From: Pseudarthrobacter sp. NamE2
Lineage (GTDB): Bacteria > Actinomycetota > Actinomycetes > Actinomycetales > Micrococcaceae
Reading direction: 5' to 3'
DNA: 64,000 bases
NCBI RefSeq assembly: GCF_005796205.1
Contig: NZ_VAHN01000001.1
Coordinates: 550,231-614,230 of the forward strand
Positions within the stretch are counted from its first letter, which is position 1, and every line of letters begins with the position of its first letter. The translations under genes and the position numbers were made by a program. The notes below the pieces were generated by a model that was not told where the DNA came from, did no database searches, and saw only the letters and a program-made list of their open reading frames with translations. Of this stretch, positions 34,269 through 42,477 are shown piece by piece.

Positions 34269-34787
34269 ATGCCTATCGTTCCTGATGAGAAGGACTGGAC
34301 CTGGGTCCTGACCCGCCCATGCCCGGAGTGCTCCTTTGATGCCTCCACAGCCACCCCGGCAACGGTCCCCGGCAGCATCGAGAACATGCTGCCGCGGTGG
34401 CGGGCAGTCCTGCGCAGGCCCAACGCCGCGGAACGGCCCAACGACCACACCTGGTCAGCGCTGGAGTACGCCTGCCATGTGCGGGATGTCTTCAGCCTCT
34501 TCGACCAGCGCCTGGACCTCATGCTCGAGTCCGACAACGCCCGGTTCGAAAACTGGGACCAGGACCAGACCGCCATGGACAAGGACTATGCCAGCGCCGA
34601 TCCGGCGGTGGTCAGTGCCGAGCTGACCGCTGAGGGCAGGCAGGCGGCCGAGTCCTTCGCCCGTGTCCGGGAAGCGGACTGGGGCAGGAGGGGGCTGCGC
34701 AGCAACGGCTCGGAATTCACCGTCCTGACGCTGGCCCAGTATTTCCTGCACGACGTCGTCCACCACCTCCACGACGTGGACGGCTAA
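34269..34787 (+). CDS. DinB-family metal-binding protein
   Basis: 172 aa, four-helix DinB_2 fold. Metal-site histidines are expected in EYACHVRDVFSLF and in the C-terminal FLHDVVHHLHDV. Actinobacterial members are often mycothiol- or bacillithiol-dependent transferases or detoxification proteins; here the thiol cofactor would be mycothiol, which is known for Micrococcaceae. N-terminal CPECSF holds two cysteines. The stop overlaps the end of the convergent cydDC gene by four bases. Substrate unknown. Confidence 0.8.
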   Translation: MPIVPDEKDWTWVLTRPCPECSFDASTATPATVPGSIENMLPRWRAVLRRPNAAERPNDHTWSALEYACHVRDVFSLFDQRLDLMLESDNARFENWDQDQTAMDKDYASADPAVVSAELTAEGRQAAESFARVREADWGRRGLRSNGSEFTVLTLAQYFLHDVVHHLHDVDG

Positions 34788-37700
34788 GCCTCTCCCGCGT
34801 TTGTTCCGGCCGGGACCGCCAGCCCCTGGGCGCGGCGTTCGACGCCGGCCGGCAGGACGAGCCGTGCGTCTTCCGGATGGATGTCGTCCGGGTTGTGCGT
34901 TACCAGCACCACGGTCCGGTCCTTGAGGCCGGTTCGCAGGTCCGCCAGCATGTGGCGGGCGGAGCCGGCGTCCAGGTGCGCCGTGGGTTCGTCCAGCAGG
35001 ATTACTTCCGCCCCGGTCATCAGGGTCCGTGCCACGGCGAGGCGCTGGCGCTCTCCCCCGCTGAGGAAGGCGCCGCCGGGGCCGATCCGGGTGTCGAGGC
35101 CAGCGGGCAGCCGCTCCAGCAGGGCGTCGAGGCCCACGGCATTTAGGACGGCCCGCATGTCCGCCTCGGCACCGTCCCCACTGCCGTTTCCGGCTGCCGG
35201 CCGGCCCAGCAGCAGGTTGCCTCGGAAGGTCGAGTCGAAAAGGTGGGCCTCCTGCGGGCACCAGGCAGCCGGGCCGGTAACGCGCGCCTTCCCCGCCGCC
35301 GGCGGAAGGAAGCCAAGGAGGACCGAGAGCAGGGTGGATTTTCCGGAGCCCGAGGGGCCGGTGACGGCCAGCCAGCGGCCAGGCTCCGCCACGGCGTCCA
35401 GGCCTGAGAATACGGGTGCTCCTCCCGGCCAGGCGGCTGCCAGGGCCTCGAGTTCGACGCCGGGCCGGCCGCCGCTGCGCGCGGGGACCGCATGCAGCCC
35501 GTCGCGGCTGTCCTGCTCTGCATTCCCGGCGTCCAGGGCGCCGGACTCCCCCACCCGCTGCAGGACTGTCCGCAGCGCGGGGAACTGCCGTACCGCCGTC
35601 GTCATGGCCGCGAAAGGTTCCACCAGCGCCAGGAGCAGCAGGACCACCACGGCCGCCGTGGCCGGCGCGATGCGTCCGTCCAGCACCGCCGGTGCCGCCA
35701 GCCAGGCACCCGCGAGGGCCGCGGCACCGCACGCTGCGGTGGTGATGGCATGTCCCAGCCCGTCTGCCCACGCGGACCGCTGCGATGCCGCGGTGGCACT
35801 GCGGTCCTGTGCCTTCAGGTCTGCAAGCACGAGGGGCGCCACACCGTTGGCGTGCAGTTCCGCCCGGGCATCGAGCGCGGCCGCGACGCTGCGCAGCACC
35901 CCCGAGCGCAGGAGCCGCTCGGCGGTGGCCGACTTCCGGTCGCCCCACAGGGCAGCGGCCGGGGCTACGACAACACCGGCAATGCCTGCCGCGATAACGG
36001 CCGGCAGCACGGCGGGCACCAGCAGCCAGGTGGTGGTGACGGCAAGCACCGCAACGGCCGCTGCGGTGACCGGCGGCAGGACCACGCGGGGCAGGAGGTC
36101 ACGGACGGTATCGACGTCGTCAATCACGGTCCCCAGCACGTTGCCGCCCTGCAGCAGTCGCCGGAGCGAGAGGGCGCGCCGGCTCAGCGACTCCCAGAGC
36201 CGGCCCCGCAGCCGGGTCAGGGCCGCGAAGACGGCGTCGTGCAGCAGGAGCCGTTCGCAGTAACGGAACACGGCGCGGCCGATGCCAAAGAACCGCACGC
36301 CCACAATCGCCGAGAGCAGGTACAGGATGGGCGGCTGCTCGCTGGCGCGTATGATCAGCCAGCCCGAAAGGCCGGACAAGGCGACGGCGAAAACGGCCGC
36401 CAGCGTGCCGACCACCGCGGCGGCGGCAAACTTGCCCTGCACCGGGGCGAGGAGCGATCGCAGGAGCCGCGCGGGGCCGTGCCGTGGCGCCGGCGCGGCA
36501 TCGGGCATGCTGTGGGCCCCGGCGTGTGCGCTGCCAGTGCCGGCATCCTGTCCGGGTGCCGCATCCGCACCGGTGACGGCGGCAGGCAGCACCGGGGCTG
36601 CTGCTTCCTGCCCCTCCTCTGTACCGTGTCCGACCTTCACCACGTGGTCGGCCAGGTTCCGGGTGCGTTCCCCGTGCGCCACCAGGATCACGGTCACCTG
36701 GCCGCGCAGCCTGCGGACGGTGTCCTCCACCAGCATCGCGGACCCGTCATCCAGGTGTGCGGTGGGTTCGTCAAGCAGCAGGACGGTGGCGCCGGCCTCG
36801 ATCCGGGCCAGTCCGCGGGCCACGGCGACACGGCGGAGTTCGCCCGGGCTCAGTTCGGCCGGGTGCTTTCCGGCCAGGTGGACGGCTGCGGCGCGGGCCA
36901 GGCAGGACCGGGCAATCTCCTCTGTCCGGGCGCGGTCACGGGAATTGCGGGCATGTGCAGCGAGATAGAGCAGCACTTCGTCCAGGACCGTCCCGGCCAC
37001 CATCACCGGATGCTGCGGAACCCATGCCACGGCGCTGCGGTCCAGGCCCTTGACCGTGCCGGTGGTCTCCGTTCCGCCACCAGATCCGATGGTTCCGGCC
37101 AGGACTCCGAGAACCGTGCTCTTTCCGGCGCCGCTGGGGCCGTCCAGGGCTGTGATCCTGCTCTGCGGCGCCTCGAAGGTAAGGGGCCCGACGGCGGCGT
37201 GCGACCTTCCGCTGTAGCTGACTGTAAGCCCGGTGACGGTGATGGGGGCGCCGGGACGGCCGGCCGGGACAACGGCCAGCGGCTGCGGCCCGGGCGCTTC
37301 AGTGACCGAGGTGACCTCTGCGAAGGCGACGCGGCCGTCGTCGCTGGCGTGGTGCGCGGTGCCCAGCTCGCGCAGGGGCAGGTAGCAGTCCGGGGCAAGG
37401 ATCAGGGCCAGCAGCCCGGCCTCAAGCGGCATGCCGCCGTGAACCAGGCGCACGCCGATGAACACGGCCACCACGGCCACCGAAATCGTGGCGATCAGTT
37501 CCAGCGCCAGGGCGGACATAAACGCTGTGCGGAGCGTGCCCATGGTGCGGGCGCGGTATTCCTCGGAGATCTCCTCCAGTGCCTTGCGTTGTGCCGTGGC
37601 GCGGCCGAGTCCCACCAGGACCGGCAGGCCTTTTGCGAGTTCCAGCATATGGGCGGAAAGCCGGGCAAGGGTGGACTGCGCCTCGCGCACCTTGTCCTCC

Positions 37701-38221
37701 GTGTACCGGCCGATCAGCACCATGAACAACGGCACCAGCGGCACGGTAAGGACGATCACCACGGCGCTGACCCAGTCGGCGAACAGGATCCGGGCGCCCA
37801 GCAGCAGCGGGATGGCGGCGCAGTTGACCAGGGCGGGCAGGAACTGGGTGTAGTAGCTGTCCAGGGCGTCCAGGCCGCGGGTGGCCAGGACGGCAAGGCC
37901 GCCGTCCGCGGGGCCGGCGCCCCTGGCACCGTTCCGGAGTGCGCGCTCCAGCAGTCCGGAGCGCAGTTCCTCCTTGATGCCCAGGGCGGCGCGCCGGGCG
38001 GCGACCGCCTGGCCCCACACGGTGAGCGAGCGGAGGACGACGCCGGCCAGCCCCGGAATCAGCTGTCCGGCCCACTCCTGTTCCCCGGCGGCCAGTCCGG
38101 CCAGGACGGAGGCGACGGCCTGGCCCATGAGCACCAGCGACAGCGCCTTGAGCGCCGCCAGAAAGCCAAGCCAATAGATGGCGGACCGGGTGGCCGGGCC
38201 TGCGGGGAAGGATGGCCGCAC
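34784..38221 (-). CDS. cydDC: Fused CydDC thiol-reductant ABC exporter
   Basis: Single 1145-aa chain joining CydD and CydC, each with six membrane helices plus an ABC domain. The transporter exports glutathione/cysteine (or other thiols in actinobacteria) and is needed to assemble cytochrome bd. First ATPase: Walker A GPSGAGKST, signature LSPGELRRVAVA, Walker B VLLLDEPTAHLD. Second ATPase: Walker A GPSGSGKST, signature LSGGERQRLAVA, Walker B VILLDEPTAHLD. In E. coli the two halves are separate proteins; the fusion occurs in many actinobacteria. Start GTG 38221 is one base after the cydB stop with AAGGG upstream; the longer open frame overlaps cydB and is rejected. Confidence 0.92.
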   Translation of the reverse strand: MRPSFPAGPATRSAIYWLGFLAALKALSLVLMGQAVASVLAGLAAGEQEWAGQLIPGLAGVVLRSLTVWGQAVAARRAALGIKEELRSGLLERALRNGARGAGPADGGLAVLATRGLDALDSYYTQFLPALVNCAAIPLLLGARILFADWVSAVVIVLTVPLVPLFMVLIGRYTEDKVREAQSTLARLSAHMLELAKGLPVLVGLGRATAQRKALEEISEEYRARTMGTLRTAFMSALALELIATISVAVVAVFIGVRLVHGGMPLEAGLLALILAPDCYLPLRELGTAHHASDDGRVAFAEVTSVTEAPGPQPLAVVPAGRPGAPITVTGLTVSYSGRSHAAVGPLTFEAPQSRITALDGPSGAGKSTVLGVLAGTIGSGGGTETTGTVKGLDRSAVAWVPQHPVMVAGTVLDEVLLYLAAHARNSRDRARTEEIARSCLARAAAVHLAGKHPAELSPGELRRVAVARGLARIEAGATVLLLDEPTAHLDDGSAMLVEDTVRRLRGQVTVILVAHGERTRNLADHVVKVGHGTEEGQEAAAPVLPAAVTGADAAPGQDAGTGSAHAGAHSMPDAAPAPRHGPARLLRSLLAPVQGKFAAAAVVGTLAAVFAVALSGLSGWLIIRASEQPPILYLLSAIVGVRFFGIGRAVFRYCERLLLHDAVFAALTRLRGRLWESLSRRALSLRRLLQGGNVLGTVIDDVDTVRDLLPRVVLPPVTAAAVAVLAVTTTWLLVPAVLPAVIAAGIAGVVVAPAAALWGDRKSATAERLLRSGVLRSVAAALDARAELHANGVAPLVLADLKAQDRSATAASQRSAWADGLGHAITTAACGAAALAGAWLAAPAVLDGRIAPATAAVVVLLLLALVEPFAAMTTAVRQFPALRTVLQRVGESGALDAGNAEQDSRDGLHAVPARSGGRPGVELEALAAAWPGGAPVFSGLDAVAEPGRWLAVTGPSGSGKSTLLSVLLGFLPPAAGKARVTGPAAWCPQEAHLFDSTFRGNLLLGRPAAGNGSGDGAEADMRAVLNAVGLDALLERLPAGLDTRIGPGGAFLSGGERQRLAVARTLMTGAEVILLDEPTAHLDAGSARHMLADLRTGLKDRTVVLVTHNPDDIHPEDARLVLPAGVERRAQGLAVPAGTNAGEA

Positions 38222-38222
38222 G

Positions 38223-39272
38223 TCAGCCCTTCGTGGTGAACGCCTTGGCGGCGACGGCGGGCAGGAAGCTGTGGGCGTCCGGGATGGAAGCGGCGCTGAC
38301 GCGCCGGCGGAACACCCAGTAGGTCCAGGCCTGGTAGGCAATTACCAGCGGCAGGCCGAACGCGGCCGCAATGCTCATAAGGCCCAAAGTGTAGTCGGAC
38401 GAGGAGGCGTTCGAAATGGTGAGGTCGAACGCCCCGTCCAGGGTGGACGGCAGCACCACGGGGAACACGGCGCCGAAGATGGACGTGGTGCCCAGCACAA
38501 GGAACGCACCGAGGGCCACAAACGCTTTTCCTTCGGCTCCGGCACGGGCCAGCGTCCACGCCGCTGCCGCTGCTGTGACGGCGAGCAGGACGGCCGCCCA
38601 GGTCCATGGCTTCCCGTCCAGTGCCTGGATGGTGAGCGCCCAGGCCGCGATGGGAAGCAGCAGGACCGGAAGGAGGCGGACGAACCACCGGCGTGCCCGG
38701 TGCCGCACGTCGCCGTCGGTCTTCAACGCCAGGAACGCCAGGGCGTGGAGCAGCGAGAAGCCCACCACGGCGAGCCCGCCGAGGACGGCGTAGCCGCTGA
38801 ACCAGGCGAACGGTCCGCCTTCGCGGTCGCCGTTGGCGTTGAGGGGCAGTCCGGTGGTGGTCAGGGCCAGTGCGGCGCCCACGCCGAAGGCAGCGAAGAA
38901 GGAACCCAGCGCGATGGCCCAGTCCCAGCGGGCACGCCAGCGGTCGGTGTCCCCCTTGCCGCGGTATTCGAACGCCACGGCGCGGAAGATCAGGGCCACC
39001 AGCACCACCAGCAGCGGCAGGTAGAGGGCGGAAAACAGTGAGGCGTACCAGAGCGGGAAGGCCGCGAACGTGGCGCCGCCTGCCGTGAGCAGCCATACTT
39101 CATTGCCGTCCCAGACGGGTCCGATGGTGTTGAGGAGCACGCGGCGCTCGGTGTTGTTGCGGGCAAAGGCCTTCATCAGCATTCCGACGCCCAGGTCGAA
39201 GCCCTCAAGGAAGAGGTACCCGGTCCACAGGACCGCGATGGCGATGAACCAGATGGTAGGCAGCAGTTCCAT
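38223..39272 (-). CDS. cydB: Cytochrome bd quinol oxidase subunit II
   Basis: 349-aa integral membrane protein with about nine hydrophobic helices. The N-terminus IWFIAIAVLWTGYLFLEGFDLGVGML carries the conserved Trp, Glu-Gly-Phe-Asp signature of CydB (proton path and structural role). Works with CydA as a high-affinity terminal oxidase that reduces O2 without pumping protons. The cydA stop is 18 bases upstream, and cydDC starts one base after its stop. Confidence 0.95.
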   Translation of the reverse strand: MELLPTIWFIAIAVLWTGYLFLEGFDLGVGMLMKAFARNNTERRVLLNTIGPVWDGNEVWLLTAGGATFAAFPLWYASLFSALYLPLLVVLVALIFRAVAFEYRGKGDTDRWRARWDWAIALGSFFAAFGVGAALALTTTGLPLNANGDREGGPFAWFSGYAVLGGLAVVGFSLLHALAFLALKTDGDVRHRARRWFVRLLPVLLLPIAAWALTIQALDGKPWTWAAVLLAVTAAAAAWTLARAGAEGKAFVALGAFLVLGTTSIFGAVFPVVLPSTLDGAFDLTISNASSSDYTLGLMSIAAAFGLPLVIAYQAWTYWVFRRRVSAASIPDAHSFLPAVAAKAFTTKG

Positions 39273-39290
39273 TGTCGAGTTCCTCTGCTC

Positions 39291-40892
39291 TTAGTAGGCG
39301 AATGCCAGGACGTCGTCTGCGGGTTTGCCGTTGCCGCCCTTGTCCGCGGGCGCCTGGTCCTCGTTTTCGTCCGCCGGGGCATGCGCGAGTTCCGGCATGG
39401 CGGAGACGACGCCGCCGCGGACGTACTTCACCAGCAGCTTGACCTCGACCACCAGCAGGACGGCGTAGACCCCAGTCAGGGTGACGAGCGAGGCCAGCAG
39501 TTCACCGGCCGAGACTCCGGGGGAAACTGCTGCGGCGGTGAACATGAATACCTGGTCGATGCCGTTGGGGTCCGGGTTGGGTGCCACCACGAAGGGCTGC
39601 CGGCCCATTTCAGTGAAGATCCAGCCGGCGGCGTTGGCGCCAAACGGAGCCATGATTCCCAGGACGGCCAGGCGCATGAGCCAGCGTGATTCGGGAACGG
39701 TTCCGCTCCGGGTGAGCCAGAGTGCCCCGAACGCGGCCAGCGCGGCCAGGCCGCCGAAGCCGATCATCATGCGGAAGCCCCAGTAGGTGACTTCCATGAC
39801 CGGAAGGTAGTCAATTTCCTGCCCGGCCCGTTCGCCGTAAATCGGGTTGTCGGGAAGGTGGGTGCCGTAGTTTTCCTTGTACTCGGGCAGCAGGGTGTTG
39901 ACGCCCTTGACCTCGGTGGTGAAGTCGCCCTTCGCGAGGTAGGAGAGGATGCCGGGGACTTCGATCAATGCCACGATGTCGTCGCAGTTCTGTGCGCCCA
40001 GGTTGCCGATGCTCAGGACGGAGAACCCGGTACCGTCATGGCAGGCTGCTTCAGCCGCCGCCATCTTCATGGGCTGCTGTTCGAACATCAGCTTGCCCTG
40101 GAGGTCGCCCGTGACGGCGGTGCCGGCGAAGGAGATCATCGCCACCACGGCTCCGATCCGCAGTGAACGGATCCAGACGGTGTGGTCGCCGCGGTCGCGG
40201 CCGGGGATGGTTGCCGACTCGCCGGGGACCACTCTGCCGTCGGCACCCACGGTGTCGACGCCGTCGCGCCGGCGCCGCCAGAGGTGGTACCACGCAATGC
40301 CGAGCAGGAAACCGCCGGCCACCGCCAGCGCGCCGAAGAGGGTGTGCGGCACGGCCACCAGTGCGGTGTTGTTGGTGAAGACTGCCCAGGCGTCGGTCAT
40401 TACGGGGCGGCCGTCCACCATCTCCACACCCACCGGGTGCTGCATCCAGCTGTTCGCCACGATGATGAAGTAGGCGGAAAAAACCGAACCGATGACGGCC
40501 ACCCAAAGGCAGGCGAGGTGGATGGCCGGCTTCAGCTGCTTCCAGCCGAAGATCCACAGGCCCAGGAAGGTGGACTCGACAAAGAACGCCAGGAGGGCCT
40601 CCAACGCCAGCGGGGCGCCGAAGACGTCGCCCACGAACCGGCTGTACTCGCTCCAGGCCATCCCGAACTGGAACTCCTGCACAATGCCGGTGGCCACGCC
40701 CATGATGAAGTTGATGAGGAACAGCTTTCCCCAGAACTTGGTCATGCGCAGGTACTCGGGTCTGCCGGTGCGGTGCCAGGCGGTCTGGATGATGGCCACC
40801 ACCAGGCCAAGGCCGATAGTCAGCGGAACCATCATGAAGTGGTAGACCGTGGTGATACCGAATTGCCACCGTGCGATTTCCAAGGCGTCCAA
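39291..40892 (-). CDS. cydA: Cytochrome bd quinol oxidase subunit I
   Basis: Heme-bearing subunit, about 533 aa. I start at TTG 40892, which has AGGG six bases upstream and gives the family N-terminus ALEIARWQFGITTVYHFMMVPLTIGL. His18 then matches the heme b595 ligand His19 of E. coli. The GRQPW signature is present as EMGRQPFVV with Phe for Trp. The quinol loop is of the short type and contains several charged residues. The C-terminus is polar with an Asp/Lys-rich tail. The upstream 205-base gap to blaI carries three BlaI-type dyads; expression is probably repressed by BlaI. Confidence 0.93.
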   Translation of the reverse strand: MDALEIARWQFGITTVYHFMMVPLTIGLGLVVAIIQTAWHRTGRPEYLRMTKFWGKLFLINFIMGVATGIVQEFQFGMAWSEYSRFVGDVFGAPLALEALLAFFVESTFLGLWIFGWKQLKPAIHLACLWVAVIGSVFSAYFIIVANSWMQHPVGVEMVDGRPVMTDAWAVFTNNTALVAVPHTLFGALAVAGGFLLGIAWYHLWRRRRDGVDTVGADGRVVPGESATIPGRDRGDHTVWIRSLRIGAVVAMISFAGTAVTGDLQGKLMFEQQPMKMAAAEAACHDGTGFSVLSIGNLGAQNCDDIVALIEVPGILSYLAKGDFTTEVKGVNTLLPEYKENYGTHLPDNPIYGERAGQEIDYLPVMEVTYWGFRMMIGFGGLAALAAFGALWLTRSGTVPESRWLMRLAVLGIMAPFGANAAGWIFTEMGRQPFVVAPNPDPNGIDQVFMFTAAAVSPGVSAGELLASLVTLTGVYAVLLVVEVKLLVKYVRGGVVSAMPELAHAPADENEDQAPADKGGNGKPADDVLAFAY

Positions 40893-40921
40893 GGCAGTCC
40901 CTACTGTTAGCCGATGCGGTC

Positions 40922-40938
40922 TTCTACGCTTCGTAGAA
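40922..40938. promoter_or_regulatory. BlaI-type operator 1 (cydA/blaI intergenic)
   Basis: 17-bp dyad TTCTACGCTTCGTAGAA: arms TTCTACG/CGTAGAA around CTT. It lies 30 bases upstream of the cydA TTG start. Confidence 0.7.
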
Positions 40939-40945
40939 CTCCAAC

Positions 40946-40962
40946 TTCTACCGAGTGTAGAA
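40946..40962. promoter_or_regulatory. BlaI-type operator 2 (cydA/blaI intergenic)
   Basis: TTCTAC-CGAGT-GTAGAA, same length, spacing and arms as operator 1. The centre lies 24 bases from operator 1, about two helical turns and slightly more. Confidence 0.7.
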
Positions 40963-40977
40963 CAACTTTGGGACATG

Positions 40978-40994
40978 TTCTACTCCATGTAGAA
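40978..40994. promoter_or_regulatory. BlaI-type operator 3 (cydA/blaI intergenic)
   Basis: TTCTAC-TCCAT-GTAGAA. The centre lies 32 bases (about three turns) from operator 2 and is the closest to blaI. A TAGATT hexamer at 41013 may be the blaI -10, with operator 3 over the -35 region. BlaI/MecI repressors bind as dimers to TACA/TGTA-type dyads of this kind. Confidence 0.7.
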
Positions 40995-41097
40995 AGTGCG
41001 GCGGATTCGCGGTAGATTTGTACTTGTAGTTGAAGAAACCGCGTGCAGTCACCGGTGCCACAGGGCGCATGGTGCGGGGAAACAAAGGAAAAGTGCA

Positions 41098-41466
41098 ATG
41101 GCGAGTCTTGGTGAACTGGAACGGGCAGTAATGGATCTGCTCTGGGCGGGCCAGGAAGCGGCTACGGCGAACACCCTCCGGGACCGGTTGGCCTCCGCGG
41201 GCTCCGGCCACGAGGGCAAGGAACTCGCCGTCACTACCGTGCTCACGGTGCTGTCCCGGCTGGAGAAGAAGGGGCTGGTGGAGCGCGAACGCGGCACCCG
41301 TCCGCACCGCTACCAGGCGGTGTCCAGCCGCGAAGAGCACACCGCGGAGCTGATGCATGAAGTCCTGGGTTCGGCTCCGGACCGAGAAGCCGTGCTGGCA
41401 CGCTTTATCGGTTCCGTTTCCGAGGGTGAAGCCGAGACACTGCGCAAGCTGCTTGGCCACCTCTAG
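41098..41466 (+). CDS. blaI: BlaI/MecI/CopY-family transcriptional repressor
   Basis: 122 aa. Winged-helix DNA-binding domain at the N-terminus (LGELERAVMDLLWAGQEAATANTLRDRL, then LAVTTVLTVLSRLEKKGLVERERGTRPHRYQAV) and a helical dimerisation tail. The family is inactivated by proteolysis by an adjacent M56 protease. ATG 41098 has an AAAGGA ribosome site; a longer frame from 40996 is rejected because it runs through the operator region. In M. tuberculosis BlaI (Rv1846c) controls genes including its own operon; here the divergent cyd operon is the likely main target, through the three dyads. Confidence 0.92.
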   Translation: MASLGELERAVMDLLWAGQEAATANTLRDRLASAGSGHEGKELAVTTVLTVLSRLEKKGLVERERGTRPHRYQAVSSREEHTAELMHEVLGSAPDREAVLARFIGSVSEGEAETLRKLLGHL

Positions 41467-41472
41467 CCACCC

Positions 41473-42462
41473 ATGTTCTGGGCCTCTTACCTGCTGGCGG
41501 TCCTGGCGGTAGTACTGGCCTGGCCGGTACCCATCCTGCTTTCGCGTGCACAATGGCCCGCACGTTCCCCTTTCACCGCCATGCTGCTCTGGCAGGCCAT
41601 CGCCCTTGCCGGCGGGCTGTCAATGATTGGCGCCATGCTGGTGTACGGACTCGAGCCGATCGGCGACAACCTGATCGCCGGGCTCCGGGCCCTCGCCGGC
41701 ATGGTGCTCTTCAATGCCCCCACCACGGCGCTGGGGTTCTGGCATATCTTTGCGTTGTCGGCAGCCGCGCTGCTGACGGCCCACCTGGTTTTCACGCTGC
41801 TGCTGACCTATTACAAAATCGAACGCCAGCGGCGGCGGCACCGCGAACTGCTGGCCCTGCTCGCCTCGCCTTCGGGGCAGGACGCCGCAACCCTCGTCAT
41901 CAGCCACGACTCCCCCGTCGCGTACTGCCTGCCCGGAGGTTCCCGCTCGGTGACCGTCCTGTCCGACGGCCTGATGGCGGCACTGGAGCCGGCGGAGCTG
42001 CGCGCCGTGTTGATTCACGAAAATGCCCACCTCAGCCAGCGGCACCATCTCCTCCTGTGGGCTTTCGCGGCCTGGCGGCAGGCCCTGCCCTGGCTGCCCA
42101 CCACGCGGCTTGCCCAGGAATCCGTGAACTCGCTTATTGAGATGCTCGCCGACGACGTGGCGCTGAAGACCGAGAGCAAGGCCACGCTGATCAAGGCGAT
42201 TGCCATCGTGGCCAGCGGGTCGGCACCTGCCGGTTCGACCGGGCTGCAGCCGGCAACGTCCAGCCTTGTACTGTCCGGGCTCGACAACGGGACGGGCGGG
42301 GCAGGCTCGGATTCGGCCCGGACCACCGCCTCAAGGGTCAGCCGGCTCCTGTCGCCCCAGCCCCAGCTTCCGGCGGCACTGCGGAACCTTGTCCTTGCCG
42401 GCTGCATCCTGCTGCTGGCGCTGCCGACGGCCCTGCTGGTGGTGCCCGGCCTCCTCGGGTGA
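41473..42462 (+). CDS. M56-family membrane metalloprotease (BlaR1/MecR1-like, no penicillin sensor)
   Basis: 329 aa. Three N-terminal membrane segments (about 3-25, 38-60, 84-116), then a cytoplasmic zinc-protease domain with HENAH (His182, Glu183, His186) and the downstream Glu in LIEMLADDVALK. A last membrane helix lies at about 303-329. BlaR1 has in addition an extracellular penicillin-binding domain; here nothing follows the last helix, so the signal is sensed by the membrane part. It starts six bases after blaI, so the two form an operon. Expected to cleave BlaI on receipt of a respiratory or envelope signal. That link is inferred. Confidence 0.87.
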   Translation: MFWASYLLAVLAVVLAWPVPILLSRAQWPARSPFTAMLLWQAIALAGGLSMIGAMLVYGLEPIGDNLIAGLRALAGMVLFNAPTTALGFWHIFALSAAALLTAHLVFTLLLTYYKIERQRRRHRELLALLASPSGQDAATLVISHDSPVAYCLPGGSRSVTVLSDGLMAALEPAELRAVLIHENAHLSQRHHLLLWAFAAWRQALPWLPTTRLAQESVNSLIEMLADDVALKTESKATLIKAIAIVASGSAPAGSTGLQPATSSLVLSGLDNGTGGAGSDSARTTASRVSRLLSPQPQLPAALRNLVLAGCILLLALPTALLVVPGLLG

Positions 42463-42477
42463 CGCCCCGCCGTCGGG

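Noticed and set aside
34455..35948. Minus-strand frame overlapping DinB and CydDC
   Set aside because: It is an out-of-frame shadow of cydDC.
35492..38239. 915-codon plus-strand open frame inside cydDC
   Set aside because: Antisense to well-supported ABC domains; low-complexity Gly/Arg/Gln composition.
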